Shown: in pieces, positions 6,628 through 9,082 of the stretch
Layout: the number at the start of each line of letters is the position of its first letter
Numbering within the stretch: the stretch's first letter is position 1
From: DATNPH01 sp036703315
GTDB taxonomy: Bacteria > Cyanobacteriota > Cyanobacteriia > Cyanobacteriales > Coleofasciculaceae
Assembly (NCBI GenBank): GCA_036703315.1
Contig: DATNPH010000038.1
Span: 1 to 9,082, forward strand
Length of the DNA: 9,082 bases
Direction of reading: 5' to 3'
Translations under genes and position numbers: made by a program
Notes under the pieces: generated by a model
The model's database searches: none
The model's input: only the letters and a program-made list of their open reading frames with translations
What the model was told of the DNA's origin: nothing

Positions 6628-6749
6628 ACTACTGACTCCCATTCCGCACCCCCCGCTGCCACAAGACGCTCGGAAAGCGCAGCGTGCCGCAGGCAAGACT
6701 CGAAGAGAGCTAGCGCTAACGATTTTTGGGAATTGGGAATCAGTAATTT
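6626..6749. repeat. Inverted repeat enclosing a GC-rich block, directly after paralog A
   Basis: The arms 6626-6645 (starting inside the stop codon) and 6729-6749 match as reverse complements at 18 of 20 positions with a one-base bulge; the core is TACTGACTCCCATTCC against GGAATTGGGAATCAGTA. Between them lie 83 bp that are much richer in G+C than the surroundings, including CCCCCC, several AGCG/CGCT pairs and the palindrome TAGCGCTA (6711-6718). This could be a small inserted palindromic repeat of a kind frequent in cyanobacteria, now serving as a 3' hairpin for paralog A. No protein is encoded. Confidence 0.55.
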
Positions 6750-7147
6750 CTAATATATCGACTATGTAAAAAACCCTTCCATTCCTAATTTTTCTGTGTG
6801 GTACTTCAGGGTGCTGAATGGGATAACTTTTTTATAAAGTGCATAATACTGCGTACAAAATTACATTTTATTTTAACAGTGCTACACATCATTCATGACT
6901 AATTGCCTTTTTGCCATTAGCCATTAGGCGTAGCAAAAAAAGAGAGTCACTCTGTAGAATAATTTAGGAAATTGCTATTAGTCAGCAAGTACTCCTTTCA
7001 AGTTTGCAACTTATGCAATTTAAAGGTATCACAAATCAATAATGTTCAGTACTTATACGGATGCCGATTCCGCTATATGGCTTAACTTAATTAAGAGTAA
7101 TCAGAGCTAAAATAAAAAAGCCTGTGTAACAGCAGTACCACAAGAAG
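6750..7147. other. Intergenic region between the two paralogs, no gene seen
   Basis: AT-rich DNA without a supported open frame. It holds the tandem heptamer pair GCCATTA (6913-6919 and 6920-6926), a weak stem CCATTC/GAATGG around 6779-6821, a half-site TATCGA (6756-6761), and short A and T runs. The heptamers resemble the CTCATGG pair at 779-792 and suggest degenerate cyanobacterial tandem repeats. The promoter of paralog B probably lies further right, in the duplicated region starting at 7148. Confidence 0.5.
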
Positions 7148-7254
7148 TGCATCTCTACAACGCTTAGTCACTTGTCCACTGCTGCCCAGAAAGCTTTCTA
7201 ATTGATTCACTCAATATTCCGATACGCCTCGATATACATATCGAAAGAAAAATC
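7148..7254 (+). promoter_or_regulatory. Upstream region and leader shared with the first paralog
   Basis: This stretch begins with TGCATCTC and reaches CTCAATATTC (7210-7219) after 62 bp, against 60 bp before paralog A, and then keeps the same spacing to the ATG. The 48 nt ending in ATG match paralog A at 40 positions. The ribosome-binding site is poorer than in paralog A: AAAGAAA replaces GAGAGAC, so translation may be weaker. Confidence 0.6.
7229..7244 (+). promoter_or_regulatory. Hairpin/operator next to the start of the second paralog
   Basis: TCGATA (7229-7234) and TATCGA (7239-7244) form a perfect 6-bp inverted repeat with loop TACA, 10 nt before the ATG. It is the counterpart of 5446-5463. 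The seventh pair of paralog A (C-G) is lost here because the right flank changed to A, while the six inner pairs and the loop start TAC are kept. Confidence 0.55.
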
Positions 7255-8385
7255 ATGCTAAAAACTGCCAAACTGAGCGACAATACTTCGGTTGATCGTT
7301 TAAGCCAGCTTTGGGCAGAGCGCTACATTCCTGACTTGTCAACTCTCTCTTTTAGTGAAAGCCGCTTTAACGTCTCTGAGCTGATTGAAGCCGCATCACC
7401 AGAGGGGCGAGCTCAAACTATTGCCAAGCTAGATCGGATGGTGGAGATCCGTTGCCAGTGCGCTGGAATAAAGACAAATATCATCTTCTCTTACATTCCC
7501 AACATTGTAAATTTGACCGAAAGCCGAGGAATAGCCAAAGCCGCCTCTGACGTTTATCAGAAGATATTGGAAGTTTACCAAAACCAAAAGCAGGTAACGC
7601 TCTCTGCCTCACTGGCAACTCTATCACCTAGCCTTACTATTGATGTCTCTACTGATGCTTTTAGGTCATCGGTAATGCCGGGGCTATGCTTGTCAGAGGT
7701 CAAGCAGCTAGCAACGATACTTGAACCAGTATTACTCGAATTTCAGGAGCAACATTTGGTATCGAAAGATCGACGAACTACGGGCTTCATGAGTACGCAG
7801 TTTCACTTAAGTTCAAAGTTAGTACTAAACCGACTTACAATCCCTGAACAACTACTGCTGAGTCCTTACTTCAAGTTCGTCGAAGAGCAAGTCTGTATTC
7901 CCTGGCAGCGAGTCTGTGCCGCCGCCATCAAGCATGATCTCAACTCGCCAATATTAGCCCTTGTTGAGCAAATGCTACCCGTTTCTCAGAAGATTGCCAA
8001 GCGAGTTCACAGACAAGCCGCTCTGTTGTACCCCAATCATCGCAGCACTCGCGGATTGCTGAGCCATTCAGGGGTGAAAGCCTCTAGCATTCGAGACATA
8101 GAAATGTTCCAAGCGTATCTATGGCTGTCTGCTTTAGAGGGAAATATGACGGCAATCGAAAAGGAACTGCTGCCGTTGTGTATGATGGTTTTTCCCAGCA
8201 TCGATGTGAGTTGGGAACTGGTAGAACAATTGCTGCCGTTGCTAGTGGCTGAAATTGAGGCTCACTTATTGCCAGCTCAGATGCGCCTCTTGTTGCCTTA
8301 CACTCAAGCAATGCAACAACTGTTCTGTGACCTTGAAACAAAAGCAGCTGAGGGAGCTAAGTCTTATTTTCTACTAATCAGCTGA
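7255..8385 (+). CDS. Unrecognised cyanobacterial helical protein, paralog B
   Basis: A 376-residue paralog of the gene at 5473-6627, of unknown function. The alignment is gap-free over the first 110 residues, needs a two-residue insertion in the variable linker (about 111-131), and then is again gap-free and very similar to residue 357. Conserved blocks include CxCAG (67-71), STDAFRSSVMP (132-142), DRRTTGFMSTQFH (172-184), SPYFKFVEEQVCIPW (203-217), LYPNHRS (258-264), SSIRDIEMFQAYLWL (277-291) and LCMMVFPS (308-315). The tail diverges (ending YFLLIS) and lacks the decapeptide duplication of paralog A. Strong conservation of the core with independent linker and tail suggests both copies are under selection. 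It starts with the shared hairpin leader and ends 25 bp from the stop of the convergent deaminase, whose transcripts may overlap its own. Residues 315-356 are leucine-rich helices that could mediate protein contacts. Confidence 0.85.
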   Translation: MLKTAKLSDNTSVDRLSQLWAERYIPDLSTLSFSESRFNVSELIEAASPEGRAQTIAKLDRMVEIRCQCAGIKTNIIFSYIPNIVNLTESRGIAKAASDVYQKILEVYQNQKQVTLSASLATLSPSLTIDVSTDAFRSSVMPGLCLSEVKQLATILEPVLLEFQEQHLVSKDRRTTGFMSTQFHLSSKLVLNRLTIPEQLLLSPYFKFVEEQVCIPWQRVCAAAIKHDLNSPILALVEQMLPVSQKIAKRVHRQAALLYPNHRSTRGLLSHSGVKASSIRDIEMFQAYLWLSALEGNMTAIEKELLPLCMMVFPSIDVSWELVEQLLPLLVAEIEAHLLPAQMRLLLPYTQAMQQLFCDLETKAAEGAKSYFLLIS

Positions 8386-8410
8386 ACTACCGCTTTAAGG
8401 GTGCGCTAGC

Positions 8411-8842
8411 TCATTTACCAATATCTTCATTCCATAGCTGGGGATTAGTCTCAATAAAATCGCTCATCAGCTGTTTGCAGTCATCTAGGTTTAAATCAAT
8501 GACTTCAACGCCATGCGATTCCATAAATTCCTTGGCACCAGGGAACGTTGCAGACTCACCTGCGATGACTTTCTTAATCCCAAATTGAACAACAGCACCC
8601 GCGCAGAGGTAGCAAGGCATCAAGGTTGAATAAAGGGTTGTACCTTTGTAATTACCGATTCTGCCAGCGTTGCGTAGGCAATCAATTTCGGCGTGGGTAA
8701 CAGGATCATTGTCTTGAACACGCTTGTTGTGTCCTCTGCCAACAATCTGCCCATCTTTTACAAGCACTGAACCAATAGGAATGCCGCCTTCACTGAGTCC
8801 CTGTTTAGCTTCTGCGATCGCTGCTGTCATAAACTCATCCAT
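8411..8842 (-). CDS. Zinc cytosine deaminase of the yeast FCY1 type
   Basis: A 143-residue cytoplasmic enzyme of the cytidine/deoxycytidylate deaminase fold, predicted to convert cytosine to uracil for pyrimidine salvage. The zinc ligands are His50 of HAE and Cys77 and Cys80 of PCYLC, with Glu52 as proton shuttle. Resemblance to yeast cytosine deaminase goes well beyond the zinc motif: EGGIPIG (18-24), GRGHN (35-39), TTLYSTLMPC (68-77) and NPQLWNEDIG (133-142) match its counterparts, and Asn39, Phe100, Trp137 and Asp140 correspond to its cytosine-pocket residues Asn51, Phe114, Trp152 and Asp155. This makes free cytosine a better guess than guanine, tRNA adenosine or riboflavin intermediates. 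It is unrelated to the bacterial CodA amidohydrolase. The start has a strong Shine-Dalgarno. A transposon right end lies about 45 bp upstream, so its promoter may be altered by the insertion. Confidence 0.88.
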   Translation of the reverse strand: MDEFMTAAIAEAKQGLSEGGIPIGSVLVKDGQIVGRGHNKRVQDNDPVTHAEIDCLRNAGRIGNYKGTTLYSTLMPCYLCAGAVVQFGIKKVIAGESATFPGAKEFMESHGVEVIDLNLDDCKQLMSDFIETNPQLWNEDIGK

Positions 8843-8849
8843 AGTATGT

Positions 8850-8856
8850 CCTCCTC
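8850..8856 (-). promoter_or_regulatory. Strong Shine-Dalgarno of the deaminase gene
   Basis: On the minus strand GAGGAGG stands 7 nt before the ATG at 8842-8840. This supports the chosen start over the second Met at codon 5. Confidence 0.75.
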
Positions 8857-8887
8857 AACTGTTACGTTCTAAAATACTTGCTTATGT

Positions 8888-8922
8888 TTGACACTCCCTC
8901 GGCTGAAGCGCGAGGGATTCTA
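8888..8922 (-). mobile_element. Right end of an IS200/IS605-type (tnpB) element
   Basis: On the minus strand the tnpB stop TAG (8922-8920) runs straight into a hairpin: TCCCTCG (8917-8911) and CGAGGGA (8901-8895) form a 7-bp stem, followed by GTG and then TCAA (8891-8888). A subterminal hairpin overlapping the end of tnpB and followed by TCAA is the layout of IS200/IS605 right ends, where TnpA cuts after a short motif; TCAA is the right cleavage site known for IS608. In TnpB elements this part is also the 3' scaffold of the guide RNA. The exact cleavage point is inferred. Confidence 0.6.
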
Positions 8923-9082
8923 AGCGGATGTTTCGTTACGAGTTAAAACCACGTCACTACACTTTTTCCTCTTAGCTGACCAAAGAAAGATTCTTTGGGG
9001 TGCACTCAAAGACACCCTAGACAGTCCGCTTAGATTTAATCCAAGCATTCCGCTTACTTTCCTCAACACGTTGGCACTACCA
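8920..9082 (-). CDS. tnpB: TnpB C-terminal end, IS200/IS605 family (partial)
   Basis: A frame enters from the right edge on the minus strand (first full codon at 9081) and ends with TAG at 8922-8920, giving the last 53 residues. The segment GSANVLRKVS and the following LSGLSR...SAPQRIFLWSA resembles the tail that follows the zinc ribbon in a cyanobacterial group of TnpB proteins, usually introduced by an Asp-Leu-Asn-Gly-type motif. TnpB is an RNA-guided nuclease that helps keep IS200/IS605 elements in place. The catalytic RuvC residues and zinc ribbon lie beyond the window, so integrity cannot be judged. It is codirectional with, and upstream of, the deaminase gene. Confidence 0.7.
   Translation of the reverse strand, partial: GSANVLRKVSGMLGLNLSGLSRVSLSAPQRIFLWSAKRKKCSDVVLTRNETSA

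Noticed and set aside
6505..6696. Minus-strand frame over the end of paralog A
   Set aside because: It reads through the tandem repeat and the GC-rich inverted-repeat block; its composition reflects those repeats.
8084..8341. Minus-strand frame inside paralog B
   Set aside because: It is antisense to a conserved coding region and has no family resemblance.
6707..8412. GAGCTAGCGC at 6707-6716 and its complement at 8403-8412, one after each paralog
   Set aside because: Only 10 bp, at different distances from the two stop codons; not distinguishable from chance or a common cyanobacterial repeat fragment.
1..9082. CRISPR arrays, rRNA, tRNA and riboswitches
   Set aside because: No regularly spaced direct repeats, cloverleaf folds, conserved rRNA segments or recognisable riboswitch cores were found on either strand.

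Overview
The window looks like an accessory stretch of a cyanobacterial chromosome or large plasmid. The evidence is the octamer palindrome GCGATCGC (HIP1) at 202-209, 2253-2260, 3635-3642, 3683-3690 and 8814-8821, two P450s of the cyanobacterial CYP110 type, and intergenic heptamer repeats of the kind seen in filamentous cyanobacteria. The genus cannot be read from the sequence.

Layout. Both edges hold the 3' ends of probable IS200/IS605-type (TnpB) elements pointing into the window: a less certain one on + at 1-140 and a better supported one on - from 9082 to about 8888. Between them lie, all on +, a PadR-family repressor (199-735), a ribokinase (934-1869), a tight tandem pair of CYP110 P450s (1946-3349 and 3367-4695, 17 bp apart), a repeat-rich non-coding stretch (4717-5472), and two paralogous genes of a family I do not recognise (5473-6627 and 7255-8385) separated by a second repeat-rich gap. 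On - is a small zinc cytosine deaminase of the yeast FCY1 type (8411-8842), convergent with the second paralog.

How they fit. The P450 pair is almost certainly one transcript. The second P450 has an in-frame TAG where the first has Gln, shortening its tail. The two unknown genes were duplicated together with about 105 bp of upstream DNA. The last 48 nt through the ATG match at 40 positions and contain an inverted repeat (TCGATA-N4-TATCGA) lying over or next to the ribosome-binding region, so shared regulation is likely. Ribokinase and cytosine deaminase could both serve nucleoside salvage, but no shared operon supports that. No P450 redox partner, terpene synthase, tRNA, rRNA or CRISPR array is visible.

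Most worth following up: the unknown paralogs and their shared hairpin leader, the 159-bp element at 4796-4954 closed by a perfect 10-bp inverted repeat, the 124-bp inverted-repeat structure at the end of the first paralog, and the TnpB right end abutting the deaminase promoter.
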